A stretch of DNA of 58,000 nt, taken from contig CM043942.1 in assembly GCA_014529385.2 (NCBI GenBank), positions 9,430,001-9,488,000 on the forward strand. Reading direction: 5' to 3'. The notes below the pieces were generated by a model, which was not told the DNA's origin, did no database searches, and worked only from the letters and a program-made list of their open reading frames with translations. Below are positions 33,000 through 45,129 of the stretch, piece after piece. The position numbers were made by a program, and so were the translations under genes. Position 1 is the first letter of the stretch. Each line of letters begins with the position of its first letter. The stretch comes from Adiantum capillus-veneris (taxonomy: Eukaryota > Streptophyta > Polypodiopsida > Polypodiales > Pteridaceae).

Positions 33000-33065
33000 T
33001 TGAACACTTCGCTTCACTTCGTTTCACTTCGCTATACTTTGCTACGCTTCACTTCACTTCATTTC
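33000..33065. repeat. CACTTCGCTT short tandem repeats
   Basis: CACTTCGCTTCACTTCGTTT and similar pieces repeat with a 5- to 10-base rhythm. Confidence 0.7.
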
Positions 33066-35696
33066 TCTACATATTTTGAAATTGCAAACTTGATAGTGAG
33101 CTATGAAAGCCACAGCTAATTCTCCTTCTTCATACACACCCTACACACACTTCTCTCCTCAAGGGAAGCCATAACCATAATCCAAATTACTATTACCCTC
33201 TTCACCTTCTCTCTCTTAACCTACAAGCTTTCCATAGCTTGAATTTTCTTAATCTCTTTCTATTCCCATAGCCAAATTGGTGGTTTTCAAGCAAAGGGAA
33301 GCGGAAAAGATCCGAGCCACATCAATACACTTGTTGTTACTCTTCCAAAACAAGGAGAAGACCCTAGTATCTACACATTAAGGTTCCGAAACCTTACGCC
33401 TCTTTAAACCACTTGGTTAATCCTCTCCATGGTAGTAAAGGTACGCCCAAATCCCTTCCTAAAGAAGAATTTGTTAATCATTCATACACTATTACATGCA
33501 TATTTTATGATACACTAGTAAGTCCACTCTTAGGAACTTTGCCCTTTTACACTACCATGCATAGAAGAGTTTTACTCTTGCATAAGAACTCAAAGGAAGT
33601 TTTGATTAGTTGCACAAGGTTGTAAGTTGGTGCATTTCAAATGTTTTGGGTGTACCACGCATAGATCACACCAAAGCAAAAAAAAAAAACTCATTATAGA
33701 AAGCATATGCATTGTTCATTTCAGGTTTGTCTGCTTTCAAGTTTGTTTTGAAAATTTTTCTAGGGGAGTAAGGGGATAGCTTCACAGATGTCGTGACCGT
33801 ATTGCTTGAACATAAAACTCCCATCGCTTCCATGGAGATGACCCATGGATTGCAAATGATGAAAAGGGATCAAAATGGGATTCATCGAAGTCGGGGATAA
33901 CTTGAAACTTACGTAGAGACAAAACCTTAAACTTCCATGAGATTCGTTGTTTCTCTTAAGGTCTTGTCTGAATAGAAAATTAAAAGAAATTAGGAATTTA
34001 AGGTTTATAACTCAAGGAGCTTAATCTAAAAATTTAAATTAGGATTAAAAACTTTACCGAGAATAATGACGTGGATAGCCCTAGCATAACATATCGATTT
34101 AAGTGTGAACTTGTCTTCATTGTTTGGAAAAAGACCGGCGCAGGTATTTACCTGTGGGATACAATGGGGGATGGTCCTTTTCGGCTAGGGCTGATAACCG
34201 TTGGTTTATGTTTGACCTCAGGGTTCATTCATTGCCCTAGAAATGGCATTGAATGGGAGTGTGTCCCGACCGAGTGGATGTGACCCGCGGATGCGTCTGG
34301 AAATCAGCCTAGTCCGGGTAGGCCTGATGCCGACGAGAAAAGGAGGAAGGAAATAGGATCCATGGAGGGATCATGATAAGGGAGGAGGATGTGATTTAAT
34401 TAAGGAACTCTTCAAATTGTTTGGGAAAAAGGAACCTTGGAAAGGCTAGGAACCCAAATGGGCTATTCCGCAATCGTCCTCATCAGCGGGACCTTTTCTC
34501 TTCTTCTCGGGATTATTGATTTAAAAGGAACCTAAAGTAGATTATTTTTGAAACCTTTCCCACACAAGATAAAGAAAAATAAGAATTGGAATCTATGTAA
34601 AGGTGCTGCCTTCTCACGTGTCGGAGGAGACAGGATACCCGAGTCCTGGGACGAGGATCGGGAGATGCCTGGAGAAGTGTATGTGATTGCTTGAAAGATA
34701 AGTAGATAATCTTACTAATATTAAAGGAAAAAGGAAGTAAAAGTATTCTATAAAGAAAAAGGTGGGAATAACCTGATAAATGCACATTTGCAAGGGTATG
34801 CAACAGTTTGCATGCTGCTTTCAAATGCTTGAAATGTATTCTTGGTTCGCCATGATTGGAATACTGTTTTCTAGTATCATAGTACTACCTTGTGAAGGTG
34901 CATTTATCAAAAGGTTCAGTGGGTGGGCGGATTTCGGAGGGTTAAGTGTTGGCCGGAAAGTTGAACCCAATTTTATGTTGTCTTAGCAATTAAGTCCAGA
35001 GCAGGGAAAAGGGATCCGATCTACGGAGTGGGGAACAACTTGGGATCGAGGAATTCGTGTAGATTATAATACACTCACCTTAGGGGAACGCATTGACGGC
35101 TGTGCTCGGTCCTAACCGGGAAAAAAGCTTCAATGACCTTGAACCAAGGGTGAATTAGAGAACTCCCACCAGTTGACCCTGGAAGGTTGAGTTCCAAGTT
35201 AGTCTGATGACTTCGATTGGTAAGTTTGATCGGTAAGCAAAGGTTCTTCGGGGCTAAGGGATCCATATGAGAGAAAGTGAATGTTATCACCCCCTTGAGT
35301 TGGCATCGAAGAGCAGGAGGAGTCATGTCTTGGTGTCGTCCTCAAGCAGGAGGGATGTCGAAGATCACGGTGTATCCATGTGGAGATGGTACAGCCAGTG
35401 GTCCCCGGGCATGGCCCTCACAAAGAACCTTCCTTGTTCTCTTGCAAATGGGAGGAGGAATGGAAACCAACATTTGCCAGGTTAGCAGTTGCAAGGATCC
35501 CTCCACCTCCATTGTCATAGCCTTTATGTTTCCACACTTTTCTATCATGAACTAACCATTGTGACAGTTGATCACCGGCTAGGTTAGTTGGAACTGACTC
35601 TCAAATTTACTGACTTGTTGTCTGATGATTGACTAAGCAGAGCTTACCAAGGGCAATGTCAAAATGCAGCTCCGATGTCAAATTATCATGCTTGAT

Positions 35697-35701
<5 letters not shown>
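33066..35701. other. No gene recognised; possible non-autonomous element
   Basis: Only short ORFs on either strand. The sequence is less AT-rich than its neighbours, and with the adjacent repeats and orphan palindrome it could be the non-coding inside of a retroelement derivative. I see no LTR pair, primer binding site or purine tract that proves it. Confidence 0.4.
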
Positions 35702-35747
<46 letters not shown>

Positions 35748-35755
35748 AGAAACAA

Positions 35756-35782
<27 letters not shown>
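35702..35782. repeat. Compound microsatellite (GA)n(CA)n
   Basis: About 50 bases of GA with one interruption are followed by about 30 bases of CA. Confidence 0.95.
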
Positions 35783-35786
<4 letters not shown>

Positions 35787-35911
35787 CATAAAAAGTCATC
35801 ATTGGGTGACACGCCAAAAACTTTTCATAGAATAAAATATAAAAAATGTTTAGAAATCATCTTCCAAAAGATCTCTACAAGTAGCTTGATCTAAATCTAA
35901 ACCCATGGATC

Positions 35912-37949
35912 CTAAATCAATAAAGAGAAAAATGGAATTGTCGTTTGTGGATCCACATTAGCTTCATCATCTTCAAACTCCGCATCTCCCATCTCATCAT
36001 CATCATCAGGGAAATCATCCTTGCTAATGTTGGCAGCGGTGGGACTCAAATCATTGATCTCTCTGTCCCACAGTGTCTCACCCTCATCCAAAGTAGTAGA
36101 TGGAAGAGGGTCAAAGATGGTCTCCACTTCATTAGTAGAAAGAATAGTTCTTTCCTATGGTGTTACGAGAACTACAAACCAAAGTTTGGGTTGATGAATT
36201 GATGGGATATAGATGACCTAAAGAAAATAAAAGATAAATGAGTGACAGTGGTATTATGTTACAAGCAAATAAGGGTAAAGAAGGTTTACACTCACCCGCT
36301 CACAAATGCATGGCAAAACTAAGTTTTCATACCTCCCCATATGATACACACTAGAGTTCACCATGTAGAGCCCATTCTCATGTCATCTAGACACATTTGC
36401 AAACCACTTGCACTCAAAAATGAAAGGTTCTAAAATCAACCTTTAGTATTCTTTCAATAGACCCATAGTACTTGGCTTCATCACCATTTGCATCAAAGTT
36501 GTCCATGACACCAAAATCCATGGTGGTTCAATGCTCACCAATGTGAAGTGTATGAAAGCATCACCCCTTTGACCACATAGAGTTAAAGGAAAGGCTCTAT
36601 ACAACACAAAAATATATAATTGACTACTAACATAAAATCGAGAAAAATGCGTACTATATATACATTTGGTACACAACCTCATGCATATTCCCATTCTTTG
36701 TCGGTGATGTCCTCTTTGTGTGCCTTTTCTTTGGTCATTCTCTCATGGATTGACTCAGCACTAATGAGATCTAGGAAACATGCAAGGTGTCGAGGAACTA
36801 GGGTGGGCCTCCTGCCTCCATGAGCTTGCTTCCATGCTTCCCTCTCTTGCAAATTCCTTGCCTTTGCCATTGTCCAAAAGCCACCCACTTGGTCATAACC
36901 TTTGCATTGAGGATGAAAAAGTTATTGATGACTCGGCATAGATGCAAATCCATGCTAAATAATTTCCCATTTTGACTTCGTAGGTGTGAATTCATCATTG
37001 CATCCTCCTCATTTGACCACATGCAAGGTATTGAGGGATCGACTTGTGCCAAATACTCTGAAATGTAAAGAAATTACTCTCGCATGATCCATCCTTTGGC
37101 CATGCATGCCTCTAGCTGGTCCGTAGTTGCACAAAATATTTGAGAGTCTTTAAAAAACTCTATAGAGAGAACATCCATCGTGCATGCATTAATCCACATA
37201 TATCAATCTCCTCAACCACATGAACCAAGAGGTGGACTTGACTAAGAATGGATTGAGGAATTGCTTCCTCAATGACACACAAGGTTTTCACGATAATCAA
37301 TTGAGCAGCAGGGAGAGCATCTATTTCAGTTTCTCTAGAGCTCACAAACCTACAGCTTCAACACACTAAGATAACACACTAGAATATATAGTGTATATTA
37401 AATAGATTAATTGAATAGAAATATGATGTACCTTACTAACTCCCTCAGTTTGAAAATAGCTTCCCTTACTTTCTTGTCCCAACATATGCACATACTCACC
37501 AGAAAAATGAGCTACAATGTCAAAAGATTAAAATACTATATGGTTTTAGTCTTGCACAAAATTCAATATCTAAATGAAATAAGGGAGAGGATGGAGAGGA
37601 AAGATAGAATTACATGTAACATCTTGTGCCAATCATGGGTCTTCAACCCATACAATTGAATGCTTCCACCTTTCTTTGCTTTTGCGAAAGCTCCCTCCTT
37701 TAGTGACTTCATGTACCCCATGGGTGTGCAAATAGATACAATGGATCCCTTCACTTGATTTAGCTCAACTTTGTTTAGAATACATGGGGCTTTAGGAAGC
37801 ACAATCTTCCTATTTGGGGATTGACATGGAGTGGCAGAGGTGGAGGGATGTTTCAAGGCCCTCAAATCCTCCCTATCACCCAAAGAGTTCTTTTTTCCTG
37901 TAATGTGGTCCCACATAGGATGTGAGCATCATTATTGAATATGTGCATA
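35912..37949 (-). pseudogene. CACTA (En/Spm)-type transposase relic
   Basis: Going down the minus strand, segments match the TNP2-type transposase in order. WDHITGKKNSLGDREDLRAL and GLKTHDWHKMLHVI come first (37916-37600). LPAAQLIIVKTL and VHLLVHVVEEIDICGLMHAR follow (37340-37170), then the DUF4218-type ending RWMFSLERFFK. A DUF4216-like piece (YYGSIERILKVDFRTF) lies near 36480-36430. An acidic tail (FPDDDDEMGDAEFEDDEAN) ends near 35912. Frames change several times; some gaps could be introns. It is cut at 37949 by LTR C, just upstream of a HIFNN motif. Terminal repeats were not found. Confidence 0.75.
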
Positions 37950-38161
37950 TGTTAGCAGAAAGCTAACTAGGATAACATTTTTCGGAGCTTTCATTGTAAA
38001 AACACTTATTATTTTGATAAATCGGGAATAATGTAACTCCTACTTTCCAGATAAACAGCGTAATTGATGAGCCGGGGCTACAAGGCTTCCAGATTGTATC
38101 GACCTGTTTTTAGTTAGAGCTCCCAGATTATTAGTTTTGATCACAAAAACCTTGGCTAAGG

Positions 38162-38168
38162 TATAAAA
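38162..38168 (+). promoter_or_regulatory. LTR C TATA box
   Basis: TATAAAA occurs upstream of the stretch shared with the solo LTR, as expected at the U3/R border. Confidence 0.55.
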
Positions 38169-38510
38169 GCCAATTTGTGTAAGTTTTTTATAAGCTTTTG
38201 GATAATGGAAACACAGTGTGAGCTAACGGCGCGCACTTCTCTCCTTCTCGTGCTTCCTACTCCCTTTCTGATTGTCACATTGTAGTGCAGTCTGTTGCAT
38301 TGCAACCGCAGGTAAGAGATCTACGCATTGACGTAAGCATTTCATGGTAATCCGTGGCTTTTGGCGTCGCTGGCCTGCGGTCTAATTTCATCATAAGTAG
38401 AAATTTAAGCTTCAAAATCATAAACTAAGTATAGGCAGGGTATTGGGACATTATTGCTAAGCATTTAGATGCATTCTGGATCGAAAAAGACTAGGTTAAA
38501 ACTCACTGCT

Positions 38511-38530
38511 ATTAATAATCGTGATTTTTG
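38511..38530. promoter_or_regulatory. Degenerate leader palindrome in LTR C
   Basis: ATTAATAATCGTGATTTTTG keeps the AATCGTGATT core and part of the arms of the C leader palindrome. Confidence 0.55.
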
Positions 38531-38861
38531 CACTTGACCTTAAGTGAGATTTGAGACTACAAGCATGTGTGCTTAGGTCTTATAAACATGTCCTAGAAGT
38601 TTCGTAACGTTTGGATGGCGTTTGATGCTGTAACGGATATGATTTGTGTGCCGATGAGCGATTAGCTTTTGGTGATTTCTGTCATTTGGGTGTATCTTGA
38701 GTTAGATGCGAGTTCTTTGTTGTTTTCCAAGAGATTGACAACCTCTTGTAGCCTCTATACACTAGGCGATTCAGCTTCGTCCCATGGATTGACAATTATA
38801 TTCGTGGTTCTCGCTACGTCTGCAATAAGATAGGAGTGAGGTTAGACACCTATTTCACATT

Positions 38862-38881
38862 TGGCGTCGTTGTGCTAGGGA
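38862..38881 (+). other. Gypsy C primer binding site
   Basis: TGGCGTCGTTGTGCTAGGGA follows the LTR end after two bases and resembles the A and D sites, with a weaker 3' half. Confidence 0.7.
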
Positions 38882-39562
38882 TTGAAGAGACCTAAACTAG
38901 GGAAAAGCACGAGTTTCTTGTGAAGTTATCCTTTAACTTCCTCTAGGATCACCTAGAGTCAAAACTTTCTTTTCAAAATCGCATAGCTTAAGATTGTCGT
39001 CTTTTGCTGTGTAGAGGTAGCTTGGAAGTAGGTTGTACTTGTTGCTAAGTACCTTTTAGGATTATAGGATTATAGGATTAGATTAGGATTTTGAGAATGA
39101 TTGATGGACGAGACAAGTCTTAAGGTCAAGGCTCAAAAAACCATAAAAAACAAGAAAACGAGTGTTTGTGGACACTTTCCACAATCCCATTGTAGTAGAA
39201 ATCTAGGAGTAGGGTAAGTAGAATATGAGGTGGGATCTTAGAACATTGCTCTATCCAAAAGAATCAATCATGAGTTTTTTATGTGAAGTTGCAAAATTTC
39301 AAGTCTATGGATAGAAACAACACCAGAAGATTGTCCACCATTGAATCCGACTGGAGAGCATGCTTTAAAAAGTTGTATGAACCAGTGGGTAAGCTTAAGG
39401 ACATACTGAGATAAAAATTTCAAGAGTTTGCAAAAACTTAAATTATTTACTTTTTCTTGAAATTTTAGGCCAAATTAAGTTTTGACTTGACTCAGAGGCT
39501 TAACATAGTTCATAAAGAGACTATCTAGTGAAAAAGTTCAAAAAAGTGCTCATTTTAGGCCT

Positions 39563-39590
39563 AAAGTAAATAATCACGATTATTTACTTT
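39563..39590. promoter_or_regulatory. Leader palindrome C1
   Basis: Thirteen-base arms AAAGTAAATAATC and GATTATTTACTTT pair perfectly around the central AC. Confidence 0.85.
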
Positions 39591-39761
39591 CAGCTCAAAA
39601 GTGACCAAGGTAAAACTGAATTCTCAACTGACTGTCGAGAACTTGAGTATAAATTGGAAAAATTTTGTTCAAACTCAGTGCAACTTGACTCATAGGCTTA
39701 TGTTGATGTGATAAACAAATGTATATGCTTAGTTGACCAAAAAGATGCAAAATTTGTCAAT

Positions 39762-39785
39762 AGTAAATAATCACGATTATTTACT
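39762..39785. promoter_or_regulatory. Leader palindrome C2
   Basis: Arms AGTAAATAATC and GATTATTTACT flank a central AC, the same core as C1. Confidence 0.85.
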
Positions 39786-39942
39786 TTTGTCCCATTTTTC
39801 AACTTTTTTGGCCAACCCAACATACCACTAGTCTCAACATGTTATATTAAGCCCACATTTGGATCATTGGATTGAAAATTGTGGCCAAATTTGCAAAGTC
39901 AGTCTACATATACAAAATTGTTGACCTTTTGAACAGAAATCA

Positions 39943-39963
39943 TCCAAACTTGACAAAACTTGG
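39943..39963 (+). promoter_or_regulatory. Conserved leader box before palindrome C3
   Basis: TCCAAACTTGACAAAACTTG lies 76 nt before palindrome C3. The matching boxes of gypsy A are at 9743-9764 and 10341-10362. Confidence 0.65.
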
Positions 39964-40038
39964 CTAGGGAGCTAAAGTTAAGCTGATTAATAAATTTGTG
40001 TCAACATTGTGGCAAAAACTTGCATAAAAATAGTAGGA

Positions 40039-40060
40039 GTAAATAATCGTGATTATTTAC
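40039..40060. promoter_or_regulatory. Leader palindrome C3
   Basis: Arms GTAAATAATC and GATTATTTAC flank a central GT, so the core is TCGTGA. Confidence 0.85.
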
Positions 40061-40318
40061 ATCTGCTACAAAACTAGACATTTTTGCACATTTGAGTATA
40101 CCAAGGTCAAGCATATCAAGTAGACCATACAAATCAAACTTGGTGAAATTTGGATGACAAAAGTGAGACTTAAGCCAGGTTCTCAAAAATTGAGTCTGCG
40201 GACACGAAACAGTTGATAACTTGCACAAATTTTGTTCAAACTTAGTGAAACTTGTCTAGAGACCTTAACAAGTTGAGTACTTGGCAAATCAAGCCAAAAA
40301 GTGTAAAAAATTATAAAA

Positions 40319-40342
40319 AGTAAATAATCATGATTATTTACT
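40319..40342. promoter_or_regulatory. Leader palindrome C4
   Basis: A perfect 24-bp palindrome with arms AGTAAATAATC and GATTATTTACT and central AT, so the core is TCATGA. Confidence 0.85.
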
Positions 40343-40720
40343 ATACTGATACGTAGAGACACCATTTTGGACTTTTGAGCTTTTGTACAATGCTAGACCA
40401 ATATAATACAAGGCCACTCAGAAATTTTGGGTTCAATTGGATCCAAATTAGTACATGTTTACTCAGTTTGCAGGTTGCAGATTAGTCCTTTGGCTTTTTG
40501 CAAAAGTAGAATCTGAAAGTCTCAATTGCTGACTCACCTAGCTCAAATTGAAGAGATACGCATAGACTAATCAATAGTTAGCAAAAATTGTATAGTCTTT
40601 GTGAAAGAATAGCTAGCTTGATTAAAACTGATACAGGAATCAGGTTGCAGATAAGGAATTGAAAGGTTGATAGAAGTTGCAATCAAGTCAAGTGGAAGAA
40701 ATTGATAACAAGTCAATCCA

Positions 40721-41488
40721 ATGGTAAGTACTCTATCCAGTGCTTCACAAGTCTATATGAACCTTAGATCTAGTCGTATACTAGCAAATCAAGGCATATT
40801 TGGAGAGACCTCTAGTAGAGTATCCACCAAAGAGAGTGTGAACCAAGGAGATCACTTGGACCCTATCTTTGAAGAACTTTCAGACACTTTTTTAGAATCA
40901 TTATCTGAAATGTATTCCTATTCAATTCATTCAGAAACCGGAACGACAATGCGATATAAGCACATACTCTCTTTTTATAAGAATAATCGCCATGGAGCTC
41001 AGGTTTACCTGAATCCTAATGAAGAGCATTGATGACCATGACATAGATTTTGAAGAGGAAATCGGGGCAAACAAACAAGGAAAAATGTACATGGATAAAA
41101 ACAGAACTCAATATTTACAAGTTGAAAACCCTGATGTGATAGACAAATGGGGTTAGAAGTAGATACCACAATTCCAGATATGGCAGTAAAAGAAGTACCA
41201 CCTACTTTAGAATTTGAGGGGTACGATCAGGTTGATTTGAAACCTTTGAAACGACTTAGTACGGATAATCCTAGGATCGGAGTCTATTGTTGGGAGGATA
41301 GAAACGTAAAAGATAATCTATGGACTTCTCATGCCAAATCAGGACAGCTAACACTCATGAAGATCATCTATATCTTTAAAATCAAAGACAAGGGTTCAGC
41401 AGATCTACAAACCTACCTATTTAGGGATTGTTATAATAATAACTTTGTTATGATGATTCTTGAGGAGGTGAAACAAACCAAATATTAA
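40721..41488 (+). pseudogene. Gypsy C N-terminal gag domain
   Basis: From ATG 40721 the frame gives MVSTLSSASQVYMNLRSS and then a Ser/acidic stretch similar in style to A. YKHILSFYKNNRHGAQVYL, KQGKMYMDKNRTQYLQV, RIGVYCWEDRNVK, KIIYIFKIKD and NNFVMMILEEV follow in the same order as the A and B domain. Frames change near 41030 and 41150. The domain's function is unknown. This start fits its position just after the leader. Confidence 0.7.
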
Positions 41489-41599
41489 GGGTACTCCATA
41501 AGAGATTGGATATTGGGCCAAGGACCAGAAACTATTCCAAGAATAAACTCCGCAAGAGATCTTTTGAGAGTAATGTTAAGAAACTAGAAACTACCTTAT

Positions 41600-42480
41600 C
41601 ATGAAGAAAATCGGGTGACACTAAAGCCAGTCCAGCACTACATGAATCACTATTTCCAATAGACTGGTTTGAAGGACTCGAAACAAGACTAGCTGCCAGG
41701 AGACTAGGAGTTGAACAAAATAGACGTGTCAGACCATTTGATTTTTAAAAATGGGTCAAAAAATGCAGTGGGTTTGGGGATCCATGTGACCACTTAACAA
41801 GATTTAAGCAAGCGCTAAGAGCAGAACGCATATTTGATTTCCATACTCAATTTGAGGGATTTGAAATGACATTAGAAGGAAAAGCACTGACATGGTTTCA
41901 AAAACATTCCACCAAGGTCAATCATGGACTTAAATACATTAGCTCAAGGATTTGTAGCTGCTTGTTCCAAAACGGGGATCAAACACAATACTGTAGCTCA
42001 AATCTATAGCTTCAAATAGAAACAAGGTGAGTCTGTTAGGGATTGTGCAACTAGAATGAAGCAATACATTGCAAGATGCCCAGAGCTAGAAATACCTGCA
42101 GAATGAAGCAATACATTGCAAGATGCCCAGAGCTAGAAATATCTGCAGAAAAAGACTAGTATCATTGTTTCTAGAGGGGTTGCTAAACAAAGAACTTCAT
42201 GCTATATTGTATAGCAAGAAATATACGACCCTAGAAGAGTGTGTGTCAAATGCTATTGACTTAGGAGAGAATTGTGATATTTTCAATAAAGAAGATGTCC
42301 CTAAGGATAATTAAAGTGAGAAAATAGCTTCCACCAAACCAGCACAAGTGGGAACGGCTGCTACAACACTGCTTACAGCCATAGAAGACATGCTCAAAAG
42401 GATTAATGCAATGATGAATAACATGCAAAAAGCACCTAAGAGGGGACCAGGGCAAGGGATACCTTAGTAGGGATAACCAA
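41600..42480 (+). pseudogene. Gypsy C capsid
   Basis: Translated pieces read DPCDHLTRFKQALRAERIF, FEGFEMTLEGKALTWFQKH and LVSLFLEGLLNKELHAILY, the usual gag core. A 47-bp tandem duplication (42054-42147) breaks the frame. Further stops occur before it. Confidence 0.75.
42054..42147. repeat. 47-bp tandem duplication in C capsid
   Basis: GAATGAAGCAATACATTGCA starts both copies, at 42054 and 42101. The copies differ at one position by eye. The length is not a multiple of three. Confidence 0.9.
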
Positions 42481-43290
42481 TTAAGCCGCAAAAATGGTGT
42501 ATAATCGAGGGTAAATGGACCAACCATGAGACCAGTGAGTGCTATTACCGACCAAAGTATGATGGGAATGTTCAATACATACCTATGAGACCACAGGGAC
42601 AACCCATGTACAAAAATCAGCCTAATATGGCCCCAGCTCAAAGACCACCGATGGGTATGGAAAGACCTCAACCCATGTTGGGTCAACAACCTCCATATCC
42701 TAGACATAATGCAGTGCCTATAAAGTACATGCATTTAAAGGGAGTCATAGATGAACAAGCTAGCACTAGTGCATGTTACACCTTATGATGAGCCTAGTCC
42801 ATCTACAATAATGGTAGAAGGAGATTGGTATAATTCACATCCCCCACCAATGGAAGAACCTGTGACTTATACTACACCAGAGCTTACACCAATGTACTAT
42901 GTAGCTAATCAGGGTCTTAGACCTCCGATGATTAATCCAAGAACTGGAAACTATCCCAAAATTGTGGTGTAGATGATCATTGAAAAAATGAATGCCCAAA
43001 ACCTGACAAGAACCTTAAGCCAATTGAAGCTTATTGTATACAATGTTGCAAAAAGGGAGGACACTTCTCTAAAGATTGTCCAAAAAATCCTTTAAACAAG
43101 GGTAAAATAGTAGTGAACTTAGTCCAAGTGATACCTAGTAGCTCATCTGAGAGTGAACCTATTGTTCCAATCAAGGTAATCACCAGAGCCCAAGCTAAGA
43201 AAAAGAAGCATAACTCCTCTTATGATTTGGAGAATACTAAAATTTATTCTCAAAAGACCAAAAGAAAGAAGTAGAAGTTAAAGATATGAG
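42481..43290 (+). pseudogene. Gypsy C Pro-rich region and zinc knuckle
   Basis: Pro/Gln/Met-rich text (MERPQPMLGQQPPYPRHN) nearly repeats that of A (QPMLGQQPPLPG). A zinc knuckle YCIQCCKKGGHFSKDC follows at about 43031-43080, with five residues between the second Cys and the His, then a basic VITRAQAKKKK. Stops and shifts occur. The knuckle would bind element RNA. Confidence 0.72.
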
Positions 43291-45059
43291 ATGAGAAAAC
43301 AAAAACAAAGGGCTGAAATTGAGGAGAAAGCAAAGAAACTATTCCAAGAGAAAGTGAAAGAAACTGGAGGCAAAAGCAAGGAAACCACCGTGAAATCTGG
43401 AGGATCAATTTTGGTAGACAAAAGTTTTGAACCAATTAATGTAGCCTTGGAAGCTTACCAAGCGGGACTCAAAGCAGACCAAAACATGGAAAACAAATGG
43501 AAAAACTATCCTTCTCCAAATATGAAAGCAGCTAAGCTTGAAACTTCTCAAAATTTGGTAAGAATTACTCAAGAGATGCTGGAAAAACAAAAACCCAAGC
43601 TAGTGAGTATGGAAAAATCTAAGGAGCTTGTGGTAGGAATGAATAAAGAGAAATCCAATGTGGTGTTAGAACCCCACCTTGAAACAAAAGAGCCAGAACT
43701 CATAGTGCCTGACAACGAAGGTGCCTTAGATGGAATCCCGTTCATAGAAGAAGACTGACCAGGACACTTATGGGAAAAAGTTAGAGAGATTAATGATGGG
43801 AGCCTAACTCTAAAGTCAGCTCCTATAAAGGAAGTTTGGTTAGACAATCTACCTCCTGATATGGACATGGAAGTACAATCCTTGTATGGGGATTGTGGCT
43901 CTGAAGCTTTAGGAATGTTTAGACCATTGACTTTGAAAACATTACCCTCTTACTTGGGAGATAATGAAGATGAATCCATAGTGTGTAAAACCACTCGTAT
44001 AAAGAGAGCGGAACAAACCCTAGAGGTAGACAACATCCATTCAATCATGTCTATACTCATTCAATGCACTCTTACTTTAGGAGAATTGTTAAAGATAAGA
44101 CCATATTTATGGAATGATCTACACAAAACTCTAGAGAAGGTGGGGATAACATGTATAATCGTGAAAAACTTGGAGAAGTTGAAACAAGAATTGGATAACA
44201 AAGAGACTAGATCCGTTCCAATGAATAAAGTTGAAGAATACTACGAAGGGGAAGAAGGAAACACAACCCTTCCAATGAGATATAATAATATAGAAACCAT
44301 GGCAATACTGGATAGTGGGGCAGGCATAGCCATAGCCACGAAATCAGTATGGGAATCATGGGGACAACCAGCCATTAGACAAACTTGAATGAAATTGCGA
44401 TTGGCTAATGGGGACATATTGAAAGACCCTTAAGACTGCTTGAAAAAGTGATAGTTAATTCATGTGGAACTGATTATCAACACACTTTTGCAATAGTGGA
44501 CTTTGGAAAAAAAACTCGATTACAAAATCATCTTGGAAAGACCTTTCATGTGACAAGTACAACATATCCAGGATGATTGGGGAAACAATTATTTGTACTT
44601 GAAGCAATAACTCATACAAGAATTTGACTCAGTCTCTTCGGCTGAAACTAAGCTTCCATCTTGGTTGAACAAAGATACACCTATTTGGATGTGCAGAGCC
44701 TCAAAAAACGGGAGCTTAAAACGAGAAGAATGTATCTTGTAAAGGGATTGTACAGACGAAGCCTATGTACCTGAACCCTTTCCAGAGCATTTGTTTGAAC
44801 CATTTGAGTGGACTCAAATTTTAGCAACAAGGAATGTATATGTAAATACGTCTATGCCTACTCAATTTTGCAATCAGGGGACGGCTATGACGTAATTCCC
44901 ATACAAATGATCTCAACCCTTCACATCAAAGACAAAACTCAAGAATCCAGGGACTTGATGAAGGCTCAACAAGTCTTTTTAGACCTCTACTATGATGCAA
45001 CAGATGAGTTGGAGGAACATTCAGCTACCTCAGATGATTCGGGCAGGAGAAGAGCCTAG
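43291..45059 (+). pseudogene. Gypsy C linker and aspartic protease
   Basis: The linker module is well kept: KSGGSILVDKSFEPINVAL, YQAGLKADQNMENKWKNYP and NLVRITQEMLEKQKPKL. PYLWNDLHKTLEKVGI leads to the retropepsin segment with MAILDSGAGIAIATK at about 44299-44343. EIILGRPF-like text is still visible near 44530 after frame breaks. The acidic tail ends at a stop at 45057. Fragment 19341-21175 is the closest relative in the window. Confidence 0.82.
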
Positions 45060-45129
45060 ACCTGACTACATTGCAAATGACGTGACAGAAGAAGAAGAGG
45101 AGCTTTTGTTAAGCTTATTGAAAGAATAT

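Larger units (their letters stand above)
37950..38859 (+). repeat. Gypsy C 5' LTR (910 bp)
   Basis: It starts TGTTAGCAG, where the CACTA frame is interrupted, and ends TTTCACA two bases before the primer binding site. Its last 650 bases are shared with the solo LTR at 18236-19340. A TATA box lies at 38162-38168, and a degenerate leader palindrome at 38511-38530. Confidence 0.82.
38882..40720 (+). other. Gypsy C untranslated leader with four palindrome modules
   Basis: About 1.8 kb without coding signal. Four palindromes of 22-28 bp have centres near 39576, 39773, 40049 and 40330. Boxes resembling CAAACTTGACAAAACTTG lie some 65-76 nt before them. Recurrent neighbouring text such as TTTTGTTCAAACT suggests degenerate tandem units of about 200-280 bp. 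Confidence 0.8.

Noticed and set aside
35607-35894. Open frames over the GA/CA repeat
   Set aside because: Dinucleotide repeat with no flanking coding signal.
39563-40342. Regularly spaced palindromic repeats as a CRISPR array
   Set aside because: Spacing of 200-280 bp, plant retroelement context and homologous rather than unique spacers rule it out.
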